Shown: piece by piece, positions 9,056 to 16,688 of the stretch | Layout of the letters: the number at the start of each line of letters is the position of its first letter | Position numbering within the stretch: position 1 is the stretch's first letter | From: Peribacillus psychrosaccharolyticus ATCC 23296 | GTDB lineage: Bacteria; Bacillota; Bacilli; Bacillales; DSM-1321 | Direction of reading: 5' to 3' | Length of the DNA: 39,970 nucleotides | Assembly (NCBI RefSeq): GCF_000305495.1 | Contig: NZ_AJTN02000004.1 | Coordinates: 1 to 39,970, forward strand | Translations under genes and position numbers: made by a program | The notes under the pieces: model-generated | Told to the model about the DNA's origin: nothing | The model's database searches: none | The model's input: only the letters and a program-made list of their open reading frames with translations

Positions 9056-10333
9056 TTGGATTCAACATTACGTAACAGGCTCGTTCATTCGAAAGAAACG
9101 CTATACTTTGCATTAACGATTATTGTCAGTATCACCGCTTATATTTTCTTACTTTTTTCTTTTATTGGGATAGCTATAATAGCTGCAATCATCCTTTTTT
9201 CTTATTTTTTTCATGCTCTTTCGATGGCATCCATCCGCCGCAATGGCATTCGTATCAGTGAAAAACAATTTCCTGATATTTATCAAAAAGCACAAGGATT
9301 AGCTTCTGATATGGAATTGGTGAAAATACCATCCATCTATGTTTTGGAGTCATCTGGTTTTCTCAATGCGTTTGCTACCCGATTTTTTGGCAAAAATATG
9401 GTGGTGGTTTATTCTGAAATCTTTGATCTGAGTGAAGAGGGAAAAGAAGACCAACTATTATTTGTACTAGCCCATGAATTTGCTCATCTTAAACGCCGTC
9501 ATGTATTAGTGCACTTTCTGCTTCTTCCTGCCATGTTTATTCCGTTCCTTGGAGAAGCCTATCTACGAGGTTGCGAATATACATGTGATCGTTATGCTGC
9601 TTTTTATGTTAATCATTTTGAAGCATCGAAACAGGCACTAACCATGCTTGCTATTGGAAAGAAACTAGCCCCGAAAGTGAATGAAGAAGCTTTCATTGAC
9701 CAAATTAACGAAGAGTCAGGTTTCTTCGCATGGTTAAGTGAAAAACTGTCGTCACATCCAGACTTACCGAAACGATTAAATGCCCTTGATTATTGGGTTG
9801 ACCCTGAGCATCACCACTTACGGAAAGAAAAAAGGTCAAGAGTCTTGATGGGTGTCTTTGGAATGATCGTGATTGGTATTATGATTCCAGCAGGTATTGT
9901 ATACGCCATTTATAAAACAGATGTACTCGAATCAGTAGGGGAGCTTGTTAATGAGGAGTATTTAGAAACGGAAAATACCTTATTAGCAGCTGCCGAAGAT
10001 AATGATGTAGCATTGCTACAAGACTTAATTGATAATGGCGAAGACATGTTCATAACGGATGATATGGGTTCAACTGCCCTTCATTATGCTGTGGATATGA
10101 GCAGCTATGATACGGCAGCCTACTTAATAGAGAAGAACATTGATATTAATGCTCAGGATGAATATGGATCAACTGCCCTAATGTATGCAGTTTATAATGA
10201 TGATATCGATATGGTTAAACTTTTGCTTGAAAAAGGTGCCGACCCGACGATAAAAGACGATGCTAATGAAACAGCAGCTGATTCTGCTTCCTACAATGAT
10301 AATCAAGAAATACAGGATTTGTTGGAAAACTAA
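9056..10333 (+). CDS. membrane M48 metallopeptidase fused to C-terminal ankyrin repeats
   Basis: A 425-residue protein. Two N-terminal hydrophobic segments lie at about 15-50. The zinc peptidase domain has HEFAH at 140-144 (zinc ligands His140 and His144, catalytic Glu141) and the downstream M48 ligand motif in CEYTCDRYAA (Glu174, Asp178). A third membrane segment is at about 262-286 (VFGMIVIGIMIPAGIVYAIY). From about 305 to the end there are three to four ankyrin repeats (TALHYAVDMSSYDTAAYLIE, TALMYAVYNDDIDMVKLLLE). The peptidase resembles HtpX-like quality-control proteases; the ankyrin part would be a protein-binding module. The TTG start at 9056 has GGAGGG five bases before it; the upstream ATG 9035 has none. 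Single gene with its own terminator. Confidence 0.88.
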   Translation: MDSTLRNRLVHSKETLYFALTIIVSITAYIFLLFSFIGIAIIAAIILFSYFFHALSMASIRRNGIRISEKQFPDIYQKAQGLASDMELVKIPSIYVLESSGFLNAFATRFFGKNMVVVYSEIFDLSEEGKEDQLLFVLAHEFAHLKRRHVLVHFLLLPAMFIPFLGEAYLRGCEYTCDRYAAFYVNHFEASKQALTMLAIGKKLAPKVNEEAFIDQINEESGFFAWLSEKLSSHPDLPKRLNALDYWVDPEHHHLRKEKRSRVLMGVFGMIVIGIMIPAGIVYAIYKTDVLESVGELVNEEYLETENTLLAAAEDNDVALLQDLIDNGEDMFITDDMGSTALHYAVDMSSYDTAAYLIEKNIDINAQDEYGSTALMYAVYNDDIDMVKLLLEKGADPTIKDDANETAADSASYNDNQEIQDLLEN

Positions 10334-10343
10334 AAAATCACGG

Positions 10344-10373
10344 AAAACCGCCATTTATTCAGGCGGTTTTTTT
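10344..10373 (+). terminator. intrinsic terminator after the M48-ankyrin gene
   Basis: AAAACCGCC pairs with GGCGGTTTT around an 8-base loop, followed by further T residues. Confidence 0.88.
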
Positions 10374-10397
10374 AATGAAGTAAATGTTCTATATTTA

Positions 10398-10414
10398 TAG
10401 AATTATATATTCTA
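10398..10414 (+). promoter_or_regulatory. palindrome, candidate ArsR-type operator
   Basis: TAGAAT, five bases, ATTCTA: a perfect 6-5-6 inverted repeat 64 bases before the regulator gene. A second near-palindrome, ATTAAT-GTAT-ATTAAT, is at 10437-10452. ArsR-family proteins bind AT-rich palindromes near their own promoters, so autoregulation is plausible. No direct evidence. Confidence 0.35.
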
Positions 10415-10477
10415 ATTATATTGAATAGTTAAACGAATTAATGTATATTAATGGTAAAAAAGTTAGGAAGTGAAAAA

Positions 10478-11530
10478 ATGAACGTTCTTGATACGTCATT
10501 TAAACGGAGTAACTTTGAGGTAGAATTCAAATCTTCCACCCTATTTGAATGTGCGCTGGGGATTGCCATGATTACCTATCCAAAACTTCATGAACAGCTG
10601 GAAAAAACGAAAGTTGAATTAGAGCAATTACGAAAATCTGTTTCCAGGGAACTACAAGCTGAGCTCGATTATTGTCAGCAGCATAATACCTGGAAAATGA
10701 TTTTGCAGCTTCTACACCAACGTGATTGCTTCTCTCTTCAAGACTTTTTTAATTTTCTGGATGAATTGAATCACCAACAGTTTACCTATCTGGTTTTTCC
10801 TTATCTGGATGAATCCCAACAGGCTAATCGGATGCTTGCCTCTGAGGGTGATTATCATTCCGTAAAGGAGATGGCTGCAGCTTGTATAGATCATGTATTT
10901 TTTCCTCAAATGATTACTTTTATCGCAGAAACAGATACCAGTAAACTCATTTTACATATCAAAAACCTCATGGAAGGCTGGGCTCATGAAGTAATGAAGA
11001 ATGAGGAAGTCGAACAAATTTTACAGCGTGATGTTTTGGAGAAACAACAACGGCTTGTACAATCATCACCCGAAAAAGTTGTTCAATGGTCAACAGGGTC
11101 AGTCTATAAACCGGAAGTAAATGTTGAACGTGTCCTATTAATTCCTCATACTATTTATCGACCTTGGACAATTGAAGCGAATCTGGAGCAAACGAAAGTA
11201 TTTTATTATCCAGTCAGTGATGCTAGTTTACACGGGATGCTAGACACCGCTCAGCCTCCCGCATATTTAGTTCAGGCTTATAAAGCGCTGGCAGATGAAA
11301 AAAGACTTCGTATTCTTAACCTGTTATCGGATTCAAATCGATCATTAAAAGAGCTGACCGACATTCTCGATATTGGCAAAACAACCATTCATCATCATTT
11401 AGCGATATTAAGATCTGCGCATATGGTTACTGTCACGGGTGCCATGTATTCCTTGAATAAATCAGCGCTTGGCGGATATGAAGCAAGTTTACTAGAGTAT
11501 CTGAGAGTGGAGGTGACTGGTGAAAAATAG
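10478..11530 (+). CDS. ArsR-type winged-helix regulator with large N-terminal domain
   Basis: A 350-residue protein. The C-terminal 75 residues form an ArsR-type winged helix (ALADEKRLRILNLLSDSNRS, LKELTDILDIGKTTIHHHLA). The HHHLA segment is the recognition helix. The first 260 residues are a mostly helical domain of the kind seen in larger ArsR-like regulators (DUF5937-like), presumably the effector or dimerisation part; no metal-binding Cys cluster is seen. The start is ATG 10478 with AGGAAGTG five bases upstream, rather than 10451. The last bases overlap the MFS gene by 11 nucleotides, so the regulator and exporter are translationally linked. The inferred role is control of that exporter. 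Confidence 0.82.
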   Translation: MNVLDTSFKRSNFEVEFKSSTLFECALGIAMITYPKLHEQLEKTKVELEQLRKSVSRELQAELDYCQQHNTWKMILQLLHQRDCFSLQDFFNFLDELNHQQFTYLVFPYLDESQQANRMLASEGDYHSVKEMAAACIDHVFFPQMITFIAETDTSKLILHIKNLMEGWAHEVMKNEEVEQILQRDVLEKQQRLVQSSPEKVVQWSTGSVYKPEVNVERVLLIPHTIYRPWTIEANLEQTKVFYYPVSDASLHGMLDTAQPPAYLVQAYKALADEKRLRILNLLSDSNRSLKELTDILDIGKTTIHHHLAILRSAHMVTVTGAMYSLNKSALGGYEASLLEYLRVEVTGEK

Positions 11531-12719
11531 AGAACGTTTTAATCTTCAGTTAGTCGTTGCGAGCCAGATGTTTTCAACATTTGCTAGTGTTTCTGGAACG
11601 TTTGTAATCGGGTGGATGGTTTTTGAACTTACCGGTTCGAAAGTGGCTATGGGTAGTTTATGGCTTGTCAGCATCAGTGCCCAGATGCTCGTTCAGTTTA
11701 TAATTGGACCACTTATTGATAAGTATAAGCGGACGTCAGTGATGAAGCTGACCGAGCTAGTACGGATGCTTTCCTACGGGGCCATTCTCTTATTTCAGAC
11801 GACTGGTCAGAGTTCGGTTATTGTATTATATCTCGCTTCATTTCTCAGTTCATTAGCTGTTTATGATGCTGCAGCCAATGCCTTGATTCCAAAGTGGGTT
11901 CATCGCCGTATTTTAGTGAAAATCAATGCGAAAATTTCAGGACTTGTTCAATTTGCCCGATTCGTAAGTTTTCCTATATCTGGTTTACTGGTTGGGATGT
12001 ATGGCACGAAGATTACACTTGAAATCATTATTGTCTTGTTTGTACTCTCATTCGCAGCCTTAGTTTGGACCCAAGAGAAACCGGCTAAGGTTCAACGTAA
12101 GCAAACCTGGGTGAACCAGTTTAAAACGGGATTAGCTATTTATAAGAATCAAAAAATACTCCTGATATTGGGCTTATTTGTCTCTATTACAAGTTTCGGC
12201 GTGTTTGCGACACAAGCAATGTATATTCCTTATGTGACGGAAATTCTTGGCCGTACTTCATCTGCATACGGTTTTTTTGCGGCGGCTTTTCCGTTAGGGT
12301 ACATAGCGGGGACTGTTATCGTAGGCAGACTGAGGGAACCAAAAGCTTTGTATCCGATTATGCTTACGACACTATGCTTTGGTGGTCTTACCTACATCGC
12401 TTTAGGGAGTACAACCATGTTTTGGACTGCGTGTTTGATTGAGTTTGCTGCAGGAATAGCCATGCCTTTTTGGAATGTATACAGTTCAACTCTCTATCAT
12501 CGGCTTGTACCTGAAGAGATCATGGGGCAGGTGTTATCCGTTCGCTTTCTGCTCACCAAAGCGGCGGCACCGCTTGGAATCGTATACGGAACATTCTGTG
12601 CGTCGGCATATGGTCTACCCGCGCTTTTTCTCTCGGTTGGTATTCTGATTTGTCTTGTTTCAGGTGCAGGAATTGCTTTTGTAAGAGTTTTTACTCAGCC
12701 CTCTTTAACAAGGGAGTAA
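11520..12719 (+). CDS. MFS transporter, drug/macrolide efflux type
   Basis: A 399-residue major facilitator protein with about 12 membrane segments. The cytoplasmic loop after helix 2 carries GPLIDKYKRTSVMKLTELVR, the usual MFS loop 2-3 motif (G-x-x-x-D-K/R). The general shape matches the MefA/MFS-3 exporter group found in Firmicutes. The substrate is not predictable. The start is GTG 11520, with GGAGGTGA at 11509-11516 inside the end of the regulator gene. The ArsR-type regulator directly upstream suggests substrate-responsive expression. No terminator is seen after the stop, so some read-through into the His leader is possible. Confidence 0.85.
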   Translation: MKNRERFNLQLVVASQMFSTFASVSGTFVIGWMVFELTGSKVAMGSLWLVSISAQMLVQFIIGPLIDKYKRTSVMKLTELVRMLSYGAILLFQTTGQSSVIVLYLASFLSSLAVYDAAANALIPKWVHRRILVKINAKISGLVQFARFVSFPISGLLVGMYGTKITLEIIIVLFVLSFAALVWTQEKPAKVQRKQTWVNQFKTGLAIYKNQKILLILGLFVSITSFGVFATQAMYIPYVTEILGRTSSAYGFFAAAFPLGYIAGTVIVGRLREPKALYPIMLTTLCFGGLTYIALGSTTMFWTACLIEFAAGIAMPFWNVYSSTLYHRLVPEEIMGQVLSVRFLLTKAAAPLGIVYGTFCASAYGLPALFLSVGILICLVSGAGIAFVRVFTQPSLTRE

Positions 12720-12793
12720 ATCAAAAAAATATTATATGACTTGTATTGAAAGAATAGTTCGGTTACTATAAAAGTCAATAGGAGTGGATAAAC

Positions 12794-12850
12794 ATGGAAA
12801 AATCTTTCTTCTTGTTCTCGTCGTCACAACTACATCATCATCAACAGTAG
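12794..12850 (+). CDS. leader peptide with three consecutive His codons
   Basis: An 18-residue reading frame, MEKSFFLFSSSQLHHHQQ, ending in TAG. CAT CAT CAT is at 12833-12841. AGGAGTGG at 12780-12787 is an excellent ribosome-binding site six bases before the ATG. A strong hairpin starts at the stop codon, and an intrinsic terminator follows before the histidyl-tRNA synthetase gene. This is the architecture of classical amino-acid attenuation leaders (his, trp, leu operons of enterobacteria), with the codon matching the amino acid of the downstream enzyme. The reading frame and codons are seen directly; regulation is inferred. Confidence 0.75.
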   Translation: MEKSFFLFSSSQLHHHQQ

Positions 12851-12892
12851 CTTTGCTATCCGATTCGTAAAAAATCGTGAATAGGAAAGCTA
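12848..12892 (+). promoter_or_regulatory. leader hairpin overlapping the leader-peptide stop codon
   Basis: TAGCTTT (12848-12854) pairs with AAAGCTA (12886-12892), CTAT (12856-12859) with ATAG (12881-12884), and CGATT (12861-12865) with AATCG (12873-12877), with small bulges. The 5' arm begins at the leader stop codon, so a ribosome stalled on the His codons or at the stop would disrupt it. A long competing antiterminator pairing with the next hairpin was not obvious by eye. Confidence 0.6.
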
Positions 12893-12901
12893 TTTATCAT
12901 G

Positions 12902-12950
12902 AACCGCATTTGATTAAGTATTTCTTAATCAAGTGCGGTTTTTATTTTTA
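12902..12950 (+). terminator. attenuator terminator before the histidyl-tRNA synthetase gene
   Basis: A 17-bp stem with one G-U pair (arms 12902-12918 and 12924-12940, loop TATTT) is followed by TTTTTATTTTT. It lies only 10 bases before the AGGAGG of the synthetase gene, so it must be read through for expression. Confidence 0.88.
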
Positions 12951-12962
12951 GGAGGAAAAATG

Positions 12963-14240
12963 ATGAAAAAAATGGCCTATCAAAATGTAAAAGGAACACA
13001 GGATTTTTTGCCTGAAGATGAAGCAGTTCGCAGCAAAGTACGCAGAGTCCTAGAGGATATCTTCCTCGTCTATGGCTGCCGCCCTCTTGAAACCCCCATC
13101 TTAAATTTTAAAGAATTAATGACCTCTAAATACAGTGGTGGTGCCGAAATTGTCAAAGAAATGTACAGCTTACGTGATCAAGGTCAAAGAGAACTTTCTC
13201 TACGGTACGATTTGACGATTCCATTTGCAAAGGTCGTGGCGATGAATCCGGATATACGAATGCCGTTTAAGCGCTATGAAATTGGAAAAGTCTTTCGTGA
13301 TGGTCCTATCAAGGCAGGCAGATATCGTGAATTCACTCAATGTGATGTAGATGTGGTTGGGGTGGAGTCACAAGCCGCTGAAGCAGAGCTAATGCAAATG
13401 GCAGTTTTGGTATTTAGAGAATTGAAGCTCGATATTACAATTTCCTATAATAATCGAAAAGTAATGGCTGGTATGTTAGAGGTGATGGGTGTTGCTGATC
13501 GTGATATTGCTGGAGTGACATTAACACTGGATAAGATAAAAAAAATAGGGATTGTTGGAGTATCTGAAGAGCTGCTTATGAAAGGTATTAATCAATCTTC
13601 AATTGAACGAATCAAAAACTGGCTGCAAGTTGAAGCGGACATAGATCTCTCTTACTTAGAGCAGTACATTGAGCAAAATGAGCAGCTGCGGCAGGGAGTG
13701 GAGGAGGTGAAAGAACTGGAAAATTTATTAACATATTTGAACCTCGGGAAAGTATGTATATTTAATCCTTTTTTAGCACGTGGACTAGAGATCTATACAG
13801 GGACAGTCTATGAAATCTTTCTTAGAAACGGAACAATCACCTCAAGCATAGGCAGCGGCGGACGATATGACAATGCTATTGGCGGACTCATTGGAAGTGG
13901 TGAAAGTTACTCAACGGTTGGACTTTCATTCGGGTTGGATGTCATATTTGCCGCGATGAAAGTGCAACCGTTGGAAAGCGCCATTGAAATCGATTATTAT
14001 ATAATTCCGATACAAACTCAAAAAGAATCTTTAAAGGTTGCTGCTGTCTTTCGACAAAAAGGATTTCGAGTCGAAGTAGATTTAACCAATCGAAAAGTGG
14101 GCAAAGCACTGGAGCGAGCCAATAAAATGAGGATTTCTGCTGTCATAATTATCGGAGAAACAGAAGTGAACAATAACCAAGTGATGATAAAAAATTTACA
14201 AACAGGCGAAGAGCGGGTAGAATCATTTTCTTTTAACTAG
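12963..14240 (+). CDS. hisS: histidyl-tRNA synthetase, eukaryote-like second type
   Basis: A 425-residue class II synthetase. Motif 1 region RPLETPILNFKELM; motif 2 block KRYEIGKVFRDGPIKAGRYR leading into EFTQCDVDVVG; His-specific motif ARGLEIYTGTVYE; motif 3 GSGGRYDN. A C-terminal anticodon-binding domain is present (from about residue 330). The signatures RYDLTIPFA and RYREFTQCD resemble the eukaryotic/alternative HisRS group more than the usual Bacillus HisS (RPEGTA, LVRGLDYY). The catalytic motifs and anticodon domain argue against the truncated HisZ subunit. Related B. cereus-group genomes carry two hisS genes, so this is probably the second copy. ATG 12963 (seven bases after AGGAGG) is preferred; 12960 is also possible. 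Confidence 0.88.
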   Translation: MKKMAYQNVKGTQDFLPEDEAVRSKVRRVLEDIFLVYGCRPLETPILNFKELMTSKYSGGAEIVKEMYSLRDQGQRELSLRYDLTIPFAKVVAMNPDIRMPFKRYEIGKVFRDGPIKAGRYREFTQCDVDVVGVESQAAEAELMQMAVLVFRELKLDITISYNNRKVMAGMLEVMGVADRDIAGVTLTLDKIKKIGIVGVSEELLMKGINQSSIERIKNWLQVEADIDLSYLEQYIEQNEQLRQGVEEVKELENLLTYLNLGKVCIFNPFLARGLEIYTGTVYEIFLRNGTITSSIGSGGRYDNAIGGLIGSGESYSTVGLSFGLDVIFAAMKVQPLESAIEIDYYIIPIQTQKESLKVAAVFRQKGFRVEVDLTNRKVGKALERANKMRISAVIIIGETEVNNNQVMIKNLQTGEERVESFSFN

Positions 14241-14488
14241 TTTCTGAACGCTGCGTTGAATGAAGATGGGATACAAACCTTTTCTGAGCTAAGGTTTTAT
14301 CCCTGGTAATACCATATTGCTTTAAAAATCTTCATCCAGTTATGTTCTCTAAGGTGAGATTTAGGCATTTTTTAAAATAAATCGTGTTCAGATGTTTCTT
14401 TTTACTTTCCAGAACTAATTATTTTTACTAAAATAGGAAATGATGGTTGATGTAAACGTCATCATAATCGGACACTAAGGAGCCTGAC
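14241..14488. other. intergenic region with a hairpin lacking a T tract
   Basis: After the synthetase gene, GGGAT-AC-AAACCTT (14268-14281) pairs with AAGGTTT-T-ATCCC (14291-14303). This is a good stem, but no T run follows, so it is at best a weak terminator. No gene is seen before coaA. AT-rich. Confidence 0.45.
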
Positions 14489-15439
14489 ATGAAAATCGAG
14501 ACTGAGACTTATTCGCCTTATAGCACATTTTCAAAAGAAGAATGGGCTAGACTGCGCTTTAACACACCAATGACCTTAACTAAATCAGAGATAGAAGAGC
14601 TTCAGGGTGTCAATGAACAGGTATCGATTGATGAAGTCTCTAATATATATATTCCATTAACAAGACTAATTAATTTGTACACGACGGCTTCTCAACAGCT
14701 CCACTCGGTAACGGATACATTTTTTGGAAAAAGCACCCGAAAGGTTCCCTACATTTTAGGAATGACGGGAAGTGTGGCTGTAGGGAAGAGTACATCAGCA
14801 CGGATAATCAAGGCTTTGCTATCACGCTGGCCGAATCATCCGAAGGTGGAAATTGTCACAACAGATGGATTTCTATATCCCAATGCAGAGCTTGAAAGAA
14901 GAGGAATTATGCATAGGAAGGGGTTCCCAGAAAGCTATAATATTAAGGAATTAATTAAGTTTTTAGCATTGTTGAAGTCCGGGACACCAAGGATTAAAGC
15001 ACCAGTCTATTCACATTTGTATTATGATATCATTCCAGAAGACTATCAGATTATTGATCAACCTGATATCGTGATTGTTGAAGGGGTAAATGTCTTGCAG
15101 ACACCGTCCTCAGATGATCAAACGCTACCAAGCGTTTTTGTTTCTGACTTCTTTGATTTATCGATTTATGTGGATGCGGATGAAAACGATTTGATTAAGT
15201 GGTATATCGATCGTTTTAAAAAGTTAAGATTGACTGCTTTTAATAATCCTAATTCCTATTTTAAACGCTATGCTTATCTTTCCGATGCTGAAGCGGAAGA
15301 AACAGCTGCAGGGATCTGGAATAGTATTAATAAAGTGAATTTAAAAGAAAATATCGAACCAACTAAGAATCGAGGAGATATCATTTTGGTTAAGGATGCA
15401 AGCCATAATGTAACTTCGATTAAGCTAAGAAAGATATAG
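14489..15439 (+). CDS. coaA: pantothenate kinase, type I
   Basis: The first step of coenzyme A synthesis: ATP-dependent phosphorylation of pantothenate, in the cytoplasm. 316 residues, the usual CoaA length. The P-loop GSVAVGKS is at residues 94-101. The downstream TTDGFLYPN has the conserved catalytic-region Asp, and VIVEGVNVLQTP is the characteristic block. Type I enzymes are normally feedback-inhibited by CoA. AAGGAG lies 7 bases before the ATG. Stand-alone; no terminator is obvious after it. Confidence 0.96.
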   Translation: MKIETETYSPYSTFSKEEWARLRFNTPMTLTKSEIEELQGVNEQVSIDEVSNIYIPLTRLINLYTTASQQLHSVTDTFFGKSTRKVPYILGMTGSVAVGKSTSARIIKALLSRWPNHPKVEIVTTDGFLYPNAELERRGIMHRKGFPESYNIKELIKFLALLKSGTPRIKAPVYSHLYYDIIPEDYQIIDQPDIVIVEGVNVLQTPSSDDQTLPSVFVSDFFDLSIYVDADENDLIKWYIDRFKKLRLTAFNNPNSYFKRYAYLSDAEAEETAAGIWNSINKVNLKENIEPTKNRGDIILVKDASHNVTSIKLRKI

Positions 15440-15518
15440 AAACGCTAGATATAATACTTTCTATTTTTTGATCAAAGAGATATAGTTAGTGACTATGTTA
15501 TACTCTGGAGGTGTTTTA

Positions 15519-16223
15519 ATGAAGGTTGAAATTTGGTCCGACTATCAATGTCCGTTTTGCTATATTGGGAAACGCCGTTTTGAGAAGGCACTAGAACAGT
15601 TCGATCACAAATCGGACGTCGAGGTTGTCTTTCGGAGCTTTGAGTTAGATCCGAACGCAAAACGTGATAATGAGGTAAATATGTATGAAATGCTTGCGGG
15701 TAAATACGGGATGAGTATAGAACAGGCTAAGGCTCAAACTGACAGTATTCTACAACAGGCAAAAGCAGAAGGGCTAGAGTATCGCTTTGATAAAATGATA
15801 CTAACAAATTCATTCGACGCCCATCGTTTACTGCATTTTGCAGCAGCTAATGGTAAAGAAAAAGAAATGAATGAACTTCTATTTAAAGCTTACTTTACAA
15901 ATACCTTGCATATTGGCAGACAAGAAGTACTAACGGCACTCGCAGCTGAAGCAGGTCTCGATCCGATAGAGGCTAAAGTAATGCTCGAAAGCGATCGTTA
16001 TACATCAGAAGTAAGAGCAGATGAGCAAGAAGGAAGCAAACTCGGAATTACCGGGGTGCCATTTTTTGTGATTGACCGTAAATATGGTATTTCAGGTGCA
16101 CAGCCGACTGAATTATTTATCAACACGCTGAAAAAGGCATGGGAAGAAGATGAGCTGCAGTTGATTTCAGACAATGATTCAATGGGCGGCAGCTGTACGG
16201 ATGATTCTTGCACAAATGAATAG
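15519..16223 (+). CDS. DsbA/FrnE-family thiol oxidoreductase
   Basis: A 234-residue thioredoxin-fold protein with a helical insertion. The active site is CPFC (Cys11, Cys14) in WSDYQCPFCYIGKRRFEKAL, which is the FrnE signature. The cis-Pro loop is in GITGVPFFVIDRKYGISGAQ. There is no signal peptide, so it acts in the cytoplasm, unlike secreted DsbA. The C-terminus ends GGSCTDDSCTNE with two extra cysteines outside the fold; this tail could act as a redox relay or metal site (inference). The start is ATG 15519 with GGAGGTG five bases before; the longer frame from 15489 has no site. Its terminator is one of the two duplicated hairpins flanking the repeat elements. Confidence 0.9.
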   Translation: MKVEIWSDYQCPFCYIGKRRFEKALEQFDHKSDVEVVFRSFELDPNAKRDNEVNMYEMLAGKYGMSIEQAKAQTDSILQQAKAEGLEYRFDKMILTNSFDAHRLLHFAAANGKEKEMNELLFKAYFTNTLHIGRQEVLTALAAEAGLDPIEAKVMLESDRYTSEVRADEQEGSKLGITGVPFFVIDRKYGISGAQPTELFINTLKKAWEEDELQLISDNDSMGGSCTDDSCTNE

Positions 16224-16231
16224 AAGTAAAA

Positions 16232-16258
16232 ACGTAATTTTCTTATATGAAAATTACG
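16232..16258 (+). terminator. left copy of the duplicated terminator hairpin (lacks its T tract)
   Basis: A GTAATTTTC / GAAAATTAC stem, 9 bases after the oxidoreductase stop. The 26 bases at 16232-16257 are identical to 17000-17025. Only the right copy is followed by a T run, so this copy appears to be the duplicate created, or cut off from its T tract, by the inserted repeat. Confidence 0.75.
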
Positions 16259-16658
16259 TCAGTTTGTTGCCAAAGGAGGTGCGGAATGGTTCATTCCGCA
16301 CCTCTTTTGGCATTTTCCCTGCTTATCAAGGCAACTAAGTCTCTAATAAGTACTGTTTTCCATCTTTAACATTGTATCTGCTTTCAGGATGTTCTACTTA
16401 ATAATCTTTGATTCTTCTTGTTCGAACGGATTTGTCGGAAAGAGTTTTCATCGTAATTCCCCCGATTTGGATGATTTCCTCCTAAAACCTGCTCTTCGGT
16501 AGCACAACGTCGGAATAAAATTCAAATTAAATTTAGAAAGACTGTTGATTAGAGTGTAAGCGACGAGGAGGCTCACCGCCCGCCCGCGGAAAGCGAAACG
16601 CCTGGAATGGAAATCAACATCTCGATTTTAAATCTCCCCCGAGTTTGTCTACAGTCTG
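16258..16658 (+). mobile_element. repeat element copy E1 (degenerate)
   Basis: First of three copies of a structured repeat. The left end GTCAGTTTGTTGCC resembles the reverse complement of the right end TTTGTCTACAGTCTGA. It has a 17-bp hairpin at 16272-16308. The right 110 bases match copies E2 and the 34 kb copy almost exactly (GTAAGCGACGAGGAGGCTCA onward), but the CTCCTGCGGG hairpin is deleted and the 16310-16535 stretch is unrelated to the other copies. No protein is encoded. Confidence 0.75.
16272..16308. terminator. element-borne hairpin of E1, probable bidirectional terminator
   Basis: A 17-bp stem with one G-U pair, arms 16272-16288 and 16292-16308, A-rich 5' and T-rich 3'. The homologous hairpin at 34399-34436 has a matching G-C to T-A change on both arms. 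Confidence 0.75.
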
Positions 16659-16688
16659 AATGGCTCTCTCTCTAATACGAGAGCCATT
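16659..16688 (+). other. hairpin between repeat copies E1 and E2
   Basis: AATGGCTCTC (16659-16668) pairs with GAGAGCCATT (16679-16688). It sits exactly where E1 ends and E2 begins, the same position relative to an element end as the duplicated terminators at the outer ends. No second copy is present in the window. Confidence 0.7.

Noticed and set aside
12963-14240. HisZ, the ATP phosphoribosyltransferase regulatory subunit
   Set aside because: The catalytic motifs and the C-terminal anticodon-binding domain are present and no his biosynthesis genes are nearby, so a true synthetase is more likely.
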